Below, one piece after another: positions 7,790 to 16,380 of a DNA stretch of 49,077 nucleotides. The notes beneath the pieces are model-generated. The model did not search any database, was not told the origin of the DNA, and was given only the letters and a program-made list of their open reading frames with translations. Both the position numbers and the translations under genes were made by a program. The DNA lies in contig JAGQHJ010000002.1 in assembly GCA_020431915.1 (NCBI GenBank), positions 1 through 49,077 on the forward strand. The letters run 5' to 3'. The stretch is from Cyanobacteria bacterium HKST-UBA04. GTDB taxonomy: Bacteria > Cyanobacteriota > Vampirovibrionia > Vampirovibrionales > JAGQHJ01. Within the stretch, counting starts at the first letter, position 1. Each line of letters starts with the position of its first letter.

Positions 7790-8473
7790 TCACAAAGCCA
7801 TAAGCAGAACCAGGCCAACGGCCAGGAACCAGTCGAGCTTATACAGCAATTCGGCCCGATGGTGCATGGCATCAAAGGCCTCAGACACCTCAGACACCTC
7901 AGACGCCGGGTCGGCATCGGGGCCCGATACCAGGGGCGATACCGGTGGCCCTGCCTGATGTGGCAGAGAGGGCCCGGCTGTAGCGGCGAGGGTAGTGGGG
8001 GCAACAGCAGCAACCGTCGGGTGACGGTGCCCTTGGGCTTGGGCTTTGGCTTGGACCTTGAGATCGCGCAGTTGCGGGTGCAGTACAAATACCCCGTAGC
8101 TAAGCGACACCAGCAGAGCCGCAAGCAAAAACCCTTTAAGTTGTACCACCCGGTGGTGTCCGGCATCATTGGCAGCGCGATGCCGCCCCTCGCGCCAGTA
8201 GGCCACCAGCTCGGCAACCAGCAACAGTAGGGCCGAGGTCACCAGCACCGCATCCATCCGCTTGAACACCTGCCCCATCAAGTCACCGGCCTGGGCTGTC
8301 GGCAGGTACTTAAAAACCGTCGGGGCCACCAGGCTGCCGACGCTAAAAATACCCCCCACCATCAAGGCCAGGCTAAGCAGTGACGCCACACGCGCCATGA
8401 ACAGCAGGTAGTCCCTACCAGCCGGGCGGGATTCAGAAACCGGATCGTCAAGGTGAGGGGCTGCCACGGGCAT
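7790..8473 (-). CDS. DUF4149-type integral membrane protein
   Basis: 227 residues and four predicted spans (about 26-50, 74-92, 112-131, 212-227). The first carries the DUF4149 signature: GGIFSVGSLVAPTVFKYLP followed by AG and a Phe/Lys-Arg helix. That family (TMEM205-like) has no firmly known biochemical role. Between spans 3 and 4 lies a His/Ala/Pro-rich linker with a short SEVSEVSEA tandem. No clear ribosome site precedes the ATG at 8473; a downstream ATG (residue 26) is possible. It reads toward the tRNA; its start is 46 bases from the end of the peroxiredoxin gene, and the two may share a transcript. Confidence 0.75.
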   Translation of the reverse strand: MPVAAPHLDDPVSESRPAGRDYLLFMARVASLLSLALMVGGIFSVGSLVAPTVFKYLPTAQAGDLMGQVFKRMDAVLVTSALLLLVAELVAYWREGRHRAANDAGHHRVVQLKGFLLAALLVSLSYGVFVLHPQLRDLKVQAKAQAQGHRHPTVAAVAPTTLAATAGPSLPHQAGPPVSPLVSGPDADPASEVSEVSEAFDAMHHRAELLYKLDWFLAVGLVLLMAL

Positions 8474-8518
8474 TCGTTACCAGAAACCAAACAATTTGCG
8501 TGTGTCTAACCTACGCGC

Positions 8519-8983
8519 CTAGCCTTGGTGCTGCTTGATGGCGTCCATAATGACACTGTCATCGGGCAGCCCCTGCTCGGCATACACAATCGAGCCCTCG
8601 GGCCCTACCACGTAGACGGTACGCTGAATACCGCCTTCCGGCTTAAGGGCGCCGTAGGCCTGGCTAATCGCCTTGTCGGCATCTACCAGAATGGGGAAGT
8701 TGTAACCCTGGTTGGCCACAAATCGCTCATGGCTTTCCAGACTACCGGGGTTCACGGCAATAACCTGGGTATCCATATCGTTGAGCACGGCCAGATCATC
8801 GCGCAAGGCACAAAGCTGCCGGGTGCAACCGGGGGTGGCGTCCTTGGGGTAAAACACCATCACAAGGTATTGGCCACGGTAGTCGCTCAGGCTCACCGGC
8901 GTACCGCCCGTAGCCACGACGTGGTTAAAATCGGGGGCAGGGGTCCCAACGGCCAAGGCCTGGGCTTCAACAGATGTCGACAT
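8519..8983 (-). CDS. bcp: Thiol peroxidase of the PrxQ/BCP family
   Basis: Reduces hydrogen peroxide and organic peroxides in the cytosol, using thioredoxin-type donors. The 154-residue length is typical. The thioredoxin-fold core shows FYPKDATPGCTRQLCALRDD, with peroxidatic Cys53 and resolving Cys58. The five-residue spacing defines atypical two-Cys PrxQ. Further motifs are LSDYRGQYLVMVFYP and FPILVDADKAISQAYG. An AGGGAGACC lies upstream of the ATG on the minus strand. It is upstream of, and close to, the DUF4149 gene and downstream of the inactive M48-like gene on the same strand. Confidence 0.92.
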   Translation of the reverse strand: MSTSVEAQALAVGTPAPDFNHVVATGGTPVSLSDYRGQYLVMVFYPKDATPGCTRQLCALRDDLAVLNDMDTQVIAVNPGSLESHERFVANQGYNFPILVDADKAISQAYGALKPEGGIQRTVYVVGPEGSIVYAEQGLPDDSVIMDAIKQHQG

Positions 8984-9091
8984 AAATTAAAGGTCTCCCT
9001 CTTGAACAACAAACCGATTACTCCCCCTTAGCTTGCCATAACCAAACCCACAACACCAGACACCAGGCCGTCCTTCTCTCCCATCCCCCCT

Positions 9092-10180
9092 TTAGTCCAT
9101 GATGTCGTGGAAGCGGGCCGTGTCGAGAATACCCTGGTTATCGGCAGGCAAGGCCGGTGACTCGGTTGTCTCCTGATCAGGGCTGACACCGGACGTGGTA
9201 CTGGGGCTAGCAGCGGCAGAACGGCTGTAGGCACGGGCATTGTATTGCCGAAACCCGTCCGCCCCACCTGTCGATGCCTGCGACCCACCTTGTTTCGACA
9301 CCTGATCGGTACGGCCCGCGGCATCGGGCATCAGCTTTCGCCGGCTCGACGAAGCCGCCCCCTCCGGGTAACGTTGCTTGATGTACTCTTCAATCTGTAA
9401 CACCATGGCCCGGTTAATCGGGTTGTTCTGCAGGTATTCCGTCACCACGCCACTGTCTTGCAATGCCAGCAGCTTGTTCAGCCAGTCTGCCATACCCGTG
9501 GGGTCATAGCCGCTGTCTACCATCACATCGGTAGCCAGGCGCAGGGCATCGAGCATTTCCTGCTCCAGGTACGACTGGTAAATTAAGGTGTGGGCCCACC
9601 GGTACGCCGTTTTTTGCCGGGCCGAAAGCTGTTCGAAGGCCTCCGTTTCCTGCTGCCCCTGAAAAAACGTGCTTTGCAGGGTGGTGTCGACCACCTGGGG
9701 CAACTGGAACATGTGCCGCTGGTTGATATGCGCCATTTGCGTGGCAATCAGTGCGGCCAGTTGCGATTCGGTCTCGGTTAAATCCAGCAGGGCTTCGGAG
9801 AAATACATGAACCCGCCAGGCGAAGACAGACACAGGGCAATACGATTATCCTCGATGACGGTGGCACTGTAGGGGTAATAAAACGGGACCTGGCCAGCCA
9901 TCAATTTAACCAGCCGGTTCAAGTAGCGCTCCTGCCCAAAAGAGGTTCGACCGGTGGGCGGAAAAATGCTTCGGATAGCGCCATCAATATCGCCACCGAG
10001 TTGGATGTCGTAGTTCATCGACGGCATGGTGCGCTGGTCGGCACTACGCTGAATATAGCGGTTGGCCGCCAGAACCGGGGCCGGCATAATCGCCGTCCCA
10101 AACCAGACCAGCAGTATGAAGGCCATGAGTATGGCCGACGGGAACGGTTTCAAAAACAAACGACGAGCGAAAACAAGCAT
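9092..10180 (-). CDS. Inactive-looking M48 peptidase homologue
   Basis: 362 residues. An N-terminal membrane segment (residues 15-38, ending APVLAA) acts as signal or anchor. Residues 115-155 align with the M48 zinc-peptidase core: GGFMYFSEALLDLTETESQL, then AALIATQMAHINQRH. The family has AHEIAHxxxRH at this place. Here the first zinc His and the catalytic Glu are replaced by Thr147 and Gln148, leaving only His151. The downstream helix EMLDALRLA and the SGYDPTGM motif of M48 proteins remain. Peptidase activity is therefore unlikely. The C-terminal 100 residues are Ser/Ala-rich and disordered. A chaperone or scaffold role in the envelope is inference. Confidence 0.8.
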   Translation of the reverse strand: MLVFARRLFLKPFPSAILMAFILLVWFGTAIMPAPVLAANRYIQRSADQRTMPSMNYDIQLGGDIDGAIRSIFPPTGRTSFGQERYLNRLVKLMAGQVPFYYPYSATVIEDNRIALCLSSPGGFMYFSEALLDLTETESQLAALIATQMAHINQRHMFQLPQVVDTTLQSTFFQGQQETEAFEQLSARQKTAYRWAHTLIYQSYLEQEMLDALRLATDVMVDSGYDPTGMADWLNKLLALQDSGVVTEYLQNNPINRAMVLQIEEYIKQRYPEGAASSSRRKLMPDAAGRTDQVSKQGGSQASTGGADGFRQYNARAYSRSAAASPSTTSGVSPDQETTESPALPADNQGILDTARFHDIMD

Positions 10181-10242
10181 CCAGGCGAGTCATCCAAACA
10201 AAAAGTAAACGCGGGCAGGCACCCTATTTTAAGTTAAGGCCC

Positions 10243-10270
10243 TTGGATACCGCCCTCTATATGATACAAT
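10243..10270 (+). promoter_or_regulatory. Promoter candidate for the STAS gene
   Basis: TTGGAT (10243-10248), 16-base spacer, TACAAT (10265-10270). Predicted start near 10277, giving a leader of about 35 bases before the ATG at 10313. Confidence 0.5.
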
Positions 10271-10312
10271 GACCCGTGTCTTTCAATTAACCCCAGGCTT
10301 ACTTTTGCGTCC

Positions 10313-10702
10313 ATGATTTTTGACGAGCTTCCCGGCAACGCCACCACCGAAACCCAGGCCATTCGCATCGAAGCGCGACCACTCGAAGCGTGCATTGTGT
10401 TGGATCTGCATGGCGATCAGTTTACCTATCCCTACACCAGCAGTCTTAAAACCCACGTCGAAACCCTGATTGAACAGGGACACAGCAAGTTTGTGCTGAA
10501 CTTCTCCGATATTAAAATGGTCGACAGCTTCGGCTTGGCAACCATTTTGTCGGCCATGAAGCTGGCCCGGGCAGCCGGGGGAAACCTGGCTTTGTGCGGT
10601 GTAAGTGAAGCCGTGGAAAAACTGGTCAAGCTGACCCACCTTGAACGGGTGCTCGACATATGGCCCAATGAAAGCCAGGCCGCCTACTACCTAAGCAACT
10701 AA
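10313..10702 (+). CDS. STAS-domain protein (anti-sigma factor antagonist type)
   Basis: 129 residues, essentially one STAS domain. The core motif FSDIKMVDSFGLATILSAMK matches the antagonist signature around the phosphorylatable Ser (usually DSSGL; here Asp-Ser-Phe-Gly with the Ser kept). Such proteins bind a serine-kinase anti-sigma factor and release a sigma factor or another partner when dephosphorylated. No kinase or phosphatase gene is adjacent. It precedes a Crp/Fnr regulator by about 250 bases, with its own promoter. Because a group of genes here shares an unusual promoter, a partner-switching role in that control is an attractive but untested idea. Confidence 0.85.
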   Translation: MIFDELPGNATTETQAIRIEARPLEACIVLDLHGDQFTYPYTSSLKTHVETLIEQGHSKFVLNFSDIKMVDSFGLATILSAMKLARAAGGNLALCGVSEAVEKLVKLTHLERVLDIWPNESQAAYYLSN

Positions 10703-10955
10703 CAGCCGGCAACCAGCGAAAAGGCCCCTACACCATTGCATCACCCAGGGCCTGTCTGCACGCCACTTGGGAAAACCCGGCCGCAGCCGCTTAGTATTTT
10801 CTTACATAGCCAGAACCGGTTACTTGCAATACTTTTGGCTAGTAAAACCGATTTGTGCTACAAATCCCCTTGCCTTTCCCATATAATTGAGGCAAATCAT
10901 ATTAGCCCATTCCCCAACATCCTGTGATCGATTCCGTGGAGGCAGACAGATCCCT

Positions 10956-11714
10956 ATGCCAGTAACGTCGACCAAACCCAGTCCAGTCAAGACGAGCGGC
11001 CTGACAGCCAAATTACGTATCGTTGGTGCCTTTGCGTCTTTATCCGACGATCAGCTCCGAACCATTGAACCGTTTTTCTACGAATCCAAATACGACAAGG
11101 AAACGGTCATTTTTTACGAGCAGGATCTGCCTCAGGACAACGGCTACCGCATTTATTTTGTGGCCGAAGGTTGCGTGAAACTGGTTAAATACTCGTCGGA
11201 AGGCGAAAGCACCATTGTCCGACTGGCCTCTATTGGGGAATTTTTTGGGGTTACCAGTGCCTTGAGCGATTCCCCGCACCCGTTCTCGGCTGAAGCCCTG
11301 ACCAACGCCTCGGTGTTGTCCATCCACGTGGACGATTTCCGTCGCATCACCCAGCAATACCCCGCCATTGCCCTGGACATGATTAGCGCCATGGGCAAGG
11401 TTTTGTGGTTTAACTACGCCACCCATAACCAGGTGGTCAAGAAAAGCGAAGCACGGGTGGCCAAAATCATTCTGTACCACCTCAAGCGCGATGGGGCGGC
11501 CGACATGGAAGACGGGCTGCAGCTTAAAATCCACCTGCCCCACGACTATATTGCCAGCATGACCGGCATCGCCTACGAGGAATCCGTGCGCATCATCAGC
11601 CGTCTGAAAAAGCAGCATGAATGCATTCAGTATATGCGGGGCGGCCGAATCATTATTACCAACCTCTCCGAGCTGCGCCTGGTAGCCCAGGAACAAGAAG
11701 AAATAAGCTTCTAA
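10956..11714 (+). CDS. Crp/Fnr-family transcription regulator
   Basis: 252 residues from the ATG at 10956, behind GTGGAGG. The N-terminal half is a cyclic-nucleotide-binding beta-barrel (IYFVAEGCVKLVKYSSEGES, then LASIGEFFGVTSALS). A long dimerisation helix follows, then a Crp-type winged helix with the recognition segment DYIASMTGIAYEESVRIISR. The effector is uncertain. The phosphate-binding cassette of true CRP (Gly-Glu-x3-Arg-Ser) is only partly matched (PHPFSAEALT), so cAMP binding is doubtful, and there is no Cys cluster for iron-sulfur. It resembles NtcA/Crp-type global regulators of this lineage. Glycosyltransferase genes follow. Confidence 0.88.
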   Translation: MPVTSTKPSPVKTSGLTAKLRIVGAFASLSDDQLRTIEPFFYESKYDKETVIFYEQDLPQDNGYRIYFVAEGCVKLVKYSSEGESTIVRLASIGEFFGVTSALSDSPHPFSAEALTNASVLSIHVDDFRRITQQYPAIALDMISAMGKVLWFNYATHNQVVKKSEARVAKIILYHLKRDGAADMEDGLQLKIHLPHDYIASMTGIAYEESVRIISRLKKQHECIQYMRGGRIIITNLSELRLVAQEQEEISF

Positions 11715-11797
11715 CCCTTCCCCTACAGGCACTTTCCCCGGTTTACTGCCCACCCCTAGGACCCGCCAAGGGGCATTTTAGGTGGCCTGGCTCTTTT

Positions 11798-11811
11798 ATT
11801 ACCTAGGTAAT
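11798..11811. promoter_or_regulatory. 14-base perfect palindrome upstream of the glycosyltransferase genes
   Basis: ATTACCTAGGTAAT, directly before an AT-rich stretch (TATGTATTAAAAT) that could be a promoter. It is a candidate operator for a dimeric repressor or activator. Confidence 0.45.
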
Positions 11812-11857
11812 ATGTATTAAAATGGGGAAGCCCCCCCGATTTAAGGGGAAGCAGCGC

Positions 11858-11914
11858 ATGAACGCCTTCTCTCAACCCATCCGCCAACCTTTTATATTAA
11901 ACCCTTTAGGTTGA
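11858..11914 (+). CDS. Possible 18-residue leader peptide
   Basis: ATG at 11858 preceded by AAGGGG with 9-base spacing, a better site than the one before the glycosyltransferase. The peptide reads MNAFSQPIRQPFILNPLG and stops 9 bases before the next ATG. The arrangement suggests translational coupling or attenuation. No comparative support is available. Confidence 0.4.
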   Translation: MNAFSQPIRQPFILNPLG

Positions 11915-11923
11915 ACCTGGTTT

Positions 11924-13285
11924 ATGGCCGACATCAAACCTCCCACCACCCCCCCATCCCAACCTGAAACGGCAGCCCCAACCATCCAAGTGGCTCAAAA
12001 ACCACCCTTGGTGCTGCCCATGCCTCAGCCTACCGTCAAACCGCCCCAACTGCCGTCGCGCTACCGCAGCGACGTGTTCAGAAACCCGCCCTGGCAGAAC
12101 AAGCGCCGGATTCTCTTTATTTGCCACGACGGCAAACCCTACGGAGCCCAAAAAAGCCTGGAACTGATGCTGCGGCACCTACCAGCCGACCAGTACCATT
12201 GCTTTGTCAGTTTTGGCCGTTCCGGCCCGTTTTACGACCAGCTCAGCGAATTGCCCAACGTAACCACCCTGCGCCACCAGCGCATGATGTGGGTCAAGCA
12301 CAGCCAGCGCAATTCGCTTAAACGGCTGGGCGACCGCCTAAGTCTGCTGCTCAACGTCAACCGAGTGTTTCCGCTGCTTGAAACCTGCCAGCAATTTAAA
12401 ATCGACCTCATCCATACCAACTCCCTGGTTTCGATGGAGGGGGCCCTGACGGCAAAAATCCTGGGAATTCCGCATATCTGGCACATCCGGGAATGGTTCG
12501 AAGAGTATAACCCCCGATTCCAACTGACTTTGGGCGATGCCTTAACCAAGCAAATGGTTCACCTGCTCTCGTCGCAGGTGGTTTGCGTATCGGACATCGT
12601 TCGGCGGCAGTTTCATCCCTGGGTTGAGCAGGACCCTGGCCGGTACCGGGTGCTTTACAATAGCGTGGACACTGAAAAACTGACGCCCACACCCCAGCCC
12701 CCCAACCTGGAAGCCCCCCTGCAACTGGCTTATTTTGGCCGGATCAGTGACGGAAAACGCTTTGGCGACATTATTGACGCGCTCGTGCATCTCAAGGCCT
12801 TTTATCCCTACGAGTTTCCCTTCAAGCTCTGGGTTTACGGCGAATATATCGACGAGCGGTACCGCCAGCACCTGGAATTGGTCATCAGCCGGCACCAGCT
12901 CCAGCCCTATGTGGTTTTTTGCGGTTACCAAAACGATATAGGGGCCTGCATGGTTGGCAAGGACCTCGTGGTGCTGCCCTCCACCAACGAATCCTTTGGC
13001 CGCAGCATCATCGAAGGCATGGCCGCCGGCATCCCCATCCTGGCAGCCCAGTCCGGGGGCCCCACCGAACTGTTCCAATCGGGGCACCATGGGTTCTTCT
13101 TCAAGCCCAAGGACCCCCATGACCTGGCCCAGCAACTGATTCACATTGAACACCACCGGCAGCAACTGGCCGACATGCGCTCGAACGTGGTGGCCCGTGC
13201 CAAGAAGGTGTTTGATGTTTCGGTTCAGCAGCACCAGTTGCAAGCCTTGTACGACGAGCTTTTGACCCGAACGCCCGTCTTTTAA
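11924..13285 (+). CDS. GT4-family glycosyltransferase
   Basis: 453 residues with a disordered Pro-rich N-terminus (about 1-55). A GT-B fold follows, with the nucleotide-sugar domain motifs of family GT4: DGKPYGAQKSLELML near the start, LAYFGRISDGKRFGDIIDAL, and the E-x7-E signature in ESFGRSIIEGMAAGIPI. It transfers a sugar from an activated donor, probably to a surface glycan or lipid acceptor at the cytosolic face of the membrane; donor and acceptor are unknown. Its ribosome site is weak and a short leader ORF precedes it. The following gene is another GT4-like enzyme 41 bases on, so the two likely act in one glycan pathway. Confidence 0.88.
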   Translation: MADIKPPTTPPSQPETAAPTIQVAQKPPLVLPMPQPTVKPPQLPSRYRSDVFRNPPWQNKRRILFICHDGKPYGAQKSLELMLRHLPADQYHCFVSFGRSGPFYDQLSELPNVTTLRHQRMMWVKHSQRNSLKRLGDRLSLLLNVNRVFPLLETCQQFKIDLIHTNSLVSMEGALTAKILGIPHIWHIREWFEEYNPRFQLTLGDALTKQMVHLLSSQVVCVSDIVRRQFHPWVEQDPGRYRVLYNSVDTEKLTPTPQPPNLEAPLQLAYFGRISDGKRFGDIIDALVHLKAFYPYEFPFKLWVYGEYIDERYRQHLELVISRHQLQPYVVFCGYQNDIGACMVGKDLVVLPSTNESFGRSIIEGMAAGIPILAAQSGGPTELFQSGHHGFFFKPKDPHDLAQQLIHIEHHRQQLADMRSNVVARAKKVFDVSVQQHQLQALYDELLTRTPVF

Positions 13286-13326
13286 CCCCCAAAAACCCTT
13301 TAACCACCAAAGGAACCCTTTGCACC

Positions 13327-14835
13327 GTGCCCCATTCCCCCTCCGACCCCCATCAGCCGGCCCAAGGCGTCATCAGCGCCTCGACCCGTTCAGCAGTGCC
13401 TGGACAACGCCAGTTTCCCTACAACCCCTGCGTGCTGATGCTGCTCGAAACCGCCTTCCCCCCCGACTCAAGGGTCAAGCGCGAAGCCCGAGCCCTGGTG
13501 GAAGCCGGCTACGATGTGGTGTTGTGCTGCAGCAAGGCCCATGCCAAGCAGGCCGACCAGGAAATAATTGAGGGCATCCAGGTTTTGCGGTTCAATCCGG
13601 CAACCGCCCCCATTACCTTGACCCTGCTTGGCGGCAAACTCAAGGTAAAAACCCCGGCATCGGGCCTGCTGGGACTGGCCAAAACCTTGCACAAATGGGG
13701 CAACAAGCTGCATCGGCAACACTTCGGTATCGAGCAGGCATGGGCAGAAAAAATTGCCGGCCTGATTAAACAGCTCCAGCCAGCCGTGGTGCACGTGCAT
13801 GATCTGAAACTCCTGCCGGCCACCCTGACCGTACTGGCCAATCACCCCACCATCAAGGTGGTCAGCGATTTGCATGAAAACTACCCGGCCTTGCTGGCCT
13901 TCCTGACCGAACAGCGCAAAGGCAAACAAGCCGCCGAAAAGAAGCGCGCCTACTGGCACAGCCACGAAACCAACTACCTGCCCCTGGTCAACCATGTCAT
14001 TACAGTAGCCCCGGAAGCCAAGACCCGGCTGGCCAACACCATCGAAGGCCTGCACCCGGAACGCATCACCGTGCTGGAAAACGTCATGGACATGGCCCAC
14101 CCGCCTAACCATATTGCCGACCCGGCCACCCGGCAGCGGTACGACTACCTCAAAGACATCCTGCAAAACCGGTTCGTGGTGGGCTACATCGGCTACATCA
14201 ACAACCGGCATCGGGGCTTGCACACCGTTATTGAAGCCATGGGGCTTATTAAGGCCCAACTGGCCCCGAAACCGTTTACCATGGCCTTGCTAGCAGCAGG
14301 GGGCCAACGCCCTGCCTATGTAAACGATGTTTTAAAACCGCTCATCGAGCAATACAACCTGCAGTCCGACGTGCTCTTTACCGACTTTCTGGATGCCGAA
14401 GCCTTTGGGCCGTTTATCCAGCTGGCCGACGTTTGTGTCTGCCCACACATTAAAACCGAACTGACCGATACGACCTTTCCCAACAAGGTCTACCTGTACG
14501 GCTACTACCAGAAGCCCCTTCTGGCAAGCGACTGCGCCCCGCTAAAGCGCTACGTCGAAGAGACCCATGCCGGCCTGTGTTTTGCCTCGGAAGACCCGAA
14601 AGACTGTGCCGTGCAACTGCTTAAGCTTTACACCGACGAGGCGCTGCGTTTCAGCATGGCCCAGGACGGCCATCAGGCCGTCACGGCCCAGTACAACTGG
14701 GGACAGGAAAAAATAAAGCTGCTGTCGCTGTACAGCGAACTGTGCCCTCAGACACCACGGCCATCCCGTTCCACCAGCCAGCCCGCAGAAGCCCCCACAA
14801 CCGGCCAAACCCGGCAACCGGTTAAACCGGTTTAA
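13327..14835 (+). CDS. GT4-like glycosyltransferase, second of the pair
   Basis: 502 residues, GTG start at 13327 behind AAAGGAA. GT-B fold: N-terminal domain with FPPDSRVKREARALVEAGYD and a central VVSDLHENYP. The C-terminal domain holds VVGYIGYINNRHRGLHTVIE and FPNKVYLYGYYQKPLLASDC. The usual acidic residue of the PNK-x-x-E motif is Tyr here, a possible specificity change. The last 35 residues are Pro/Thr/Gln-rich. It shares strand and close spacing with the GT4 gene before it. The substrate is not inferable; surface polysaccharide, teichoic-like or lipid glycosylation are all possible. Confidence 0.85.
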   Translation: MPHSPSDPHQPAQGVISASTRSAVPGQRQFPYNPCVLMLLETAFPPDSRVKREARALVEAGYDVVLCCSKAHAKQADQEIIEGIQVLRFNPATAPITLTLLGGKLKVKTPASGLLGLAKTLHKWGNKLHRQHFGIEQAWAEKIAGLIKQLQPAVVHVHDLKLLPATLTVLANHPTIKVVSDLHENYPALLAFLTEQRKGKQAAEKKRAYWHSHETNYLPLVNHVITVAPEAKTRLANTIEGLHPERITVLENVMDMAHPPNHIADPATRQRYDYLKDILQNRFVVGYIGYINNRHRGLHTVIEAMGLIKAQLAPKPFTMALLAAGGQRPAYVNDVLKPLIEQYNLQSDVLFTDFLDAEAFGPFIQLADVCVCPHIKTELTDTTFPNKVYLYGYYQKPLLASDCAPLKRYVEETHAGLCFASEDPKDCAVQLLKLYTDEALRFSMAQDGHQAVTAQYNWGQEKIKLLSLYSELCPQTPRPSRSTSQPAEAPTTGQTRQPVKPV

Positions 14836-15023
14836 AAAGGGCCGTAAAACGGGAATAACACTGCAACCGTGTCGGCCCGTACGTGCACAAACATCCTTTT
14901 AAAGCCGTGGGCCGTGGGGGTAATGTGGCACCGTACTGTGGTTCGTTTCATGCAGGTCAGATAGGTGATGCCCGAATGGATCGCCTCTGTCATACTGCTC
15001 TTAAAAATTATGGTTAATCAGGT

Positions 15024-16322
15024 ATGGATAGTTCAATGACCATGCTTCAAAGCACTGACGAATTGATTTGCGACACCGCGGCGTTTTACCCGGTTGCGCC
15101 CAAAGACTTTGACGACGCCAACATCAATGAGGTGCTCATCGAAGACTTGATGTACAAGGCCCTGTTGATGCACGGGGTGCTTAGCGGCCGTGAGATTGCC
15201 GAACTAATCTGCTTCCCCTACCAGCTCATTAACCCGCTGCTGATGGATCTCAAATCGCGGCAGTTTGTGGCCCACCGAACCACGGCCACCATGGGCGACT
15301 TCTTTTACAGCCTGACAGATGCCGGCAAGCAAAACGCCAAAGACGCCAAGGAAAACAGCAACTACTGCGGCCCGGCCCCGGTTAATTTTGACGACTACGT
15401 CAAAAGCGTGGCCCTGCAAAGCATTCGTAACGAAAGCCCTACCCCGGACGACGTCAAGGCCGCCTTTAACGATCTGGTGGTGGAAGACGAGGTACTCGAA
15501 ACCGTCGGGCCTGCCATTATTTCAGGCCGGGGCCTTTTCCTGTTTGGCGAGCCGGGTAACGGAAAAACCTCCATTGCCGAGCGTATCTGCCGTACCTTTG
15601 GCGACGAGATATACATCCCCAAGGCCATCTGGGCCGAAGGCGACATCATCCAGCTCTACGATCCGCAAACCCACGAAGCCGTACCGATGGATCACGACAA
15701 CCATTTTGACGAGCGCTGGGTCAAAATCAAGCGACCCACGGTAATGGTTGGCGGCGAACTGACCATGGACGCCCTTGAAATTAAGTACAACGAAACCACC
15801 AAGGTCAGCGAAGCCCCGCTGCAAATGAAGGCCAACGGCGGTATCTTCCTGATTGACGACTTTGGCCGGCAGCGCGTGGCCACCGACGAACTGCTGAACC
15901 GCTGGATTGTTCCCCTCGAAAAGCAGTACGACTTTCTCGTTCTGGCCAATGGCAAAAAGATTCAGACCCCCTTTGACCAGCTCATTATCTTCTCGACCAA
16001 CCTCAACCCCGCAGACCTGGTGGACGACGCCTTTCTGCGCCGGATTCCCTACAAAATCCATGTCCACAACCCCGACGAGCCCCAGTTCCATAACCTTTTC
16101 CGGTTCCAGGCCGATCGGATGAACATGCCCTACGACCAGGCCATGGTGCAGTACCTGATTGACACGTATTACACGGGCCAGCGCGACTTCCGCTGCTGCC
16201 ACCCCCGTGACCTGCTGTCGCAAATTATCAACACGGCCAAATACAAGGGGTATGCCCCGACCATGACCAAGGAAGGCTTTGACAAGGCCTGCCACATCTA
16301 CTTCTCGGCCATGGGCATTTAG
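15024..16322 (+). CDS. Winged-helix/AAA ATPase of unknown role
   Basis: 432 residues. Residues 40-105 form a winged helix (EIAELICFPYQLINPLLMDL followed by a beta hairpin). Residues 165-420 are an AAA domain: Walker A GEPGNGKTS (175-183), Walker B GIFLIDDFG (273-281), sensor-1 FSTNLNP and an RR pair in FLRRIPYK. Length and arrangement match a widely distributed but uncharacterised family often described only as ATPase. Genes of this type are seen near type IV pilus or secretion genes in other bacteria; none is adjacent here. The ATG at 15024 has a poor ribosome site (CAGGT). Probably a cytosolic oligomeric remodelling enzyme. Confidence 0.8.
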   Translation: MDSSMTMLQSTDELICDTAAFYPVAPKDFDDANINEVLIEDLMYKALLMHGVLSGREIAELICFPYQLINPLLMDLKSRQFVAHRTTATMGDFFYSLTDAGKQNAKDAKENSNYCGPAPVNFDDYVKSVALQSIRNESPTPDDVKAAFNDLVVEDEVLETVGPAIISGRGLFLFGEPGNGKTSIAERICRTFGDEIYIPKAIWAEGDIIQLYDPQTHEAVPMDHDNHFDERWVKIKRPTVMVGGELTMDALEIKYNETTKVSEAPLQMKANGGIFLIDDFGRQRVATDELLNRWIVPLEKQYDFLVLANGKKIQTPFDQLIIFSTNLNPADLVDDAFLRRIPYKIHVHNPDEPQFHNLFRFQADRMNMPYDQAMVQYLIDTYYTGQRDFRCCHPRDLLSQIINTAKYKGYAPTMTKEGFDKACHIYFSAMGI

Positions 16323-16380
16323 TCGTTCGCCCCTTTGCCCCTTTTTCCCATGCTGGTGTAATAGCGGCTCGACGCCCCGG

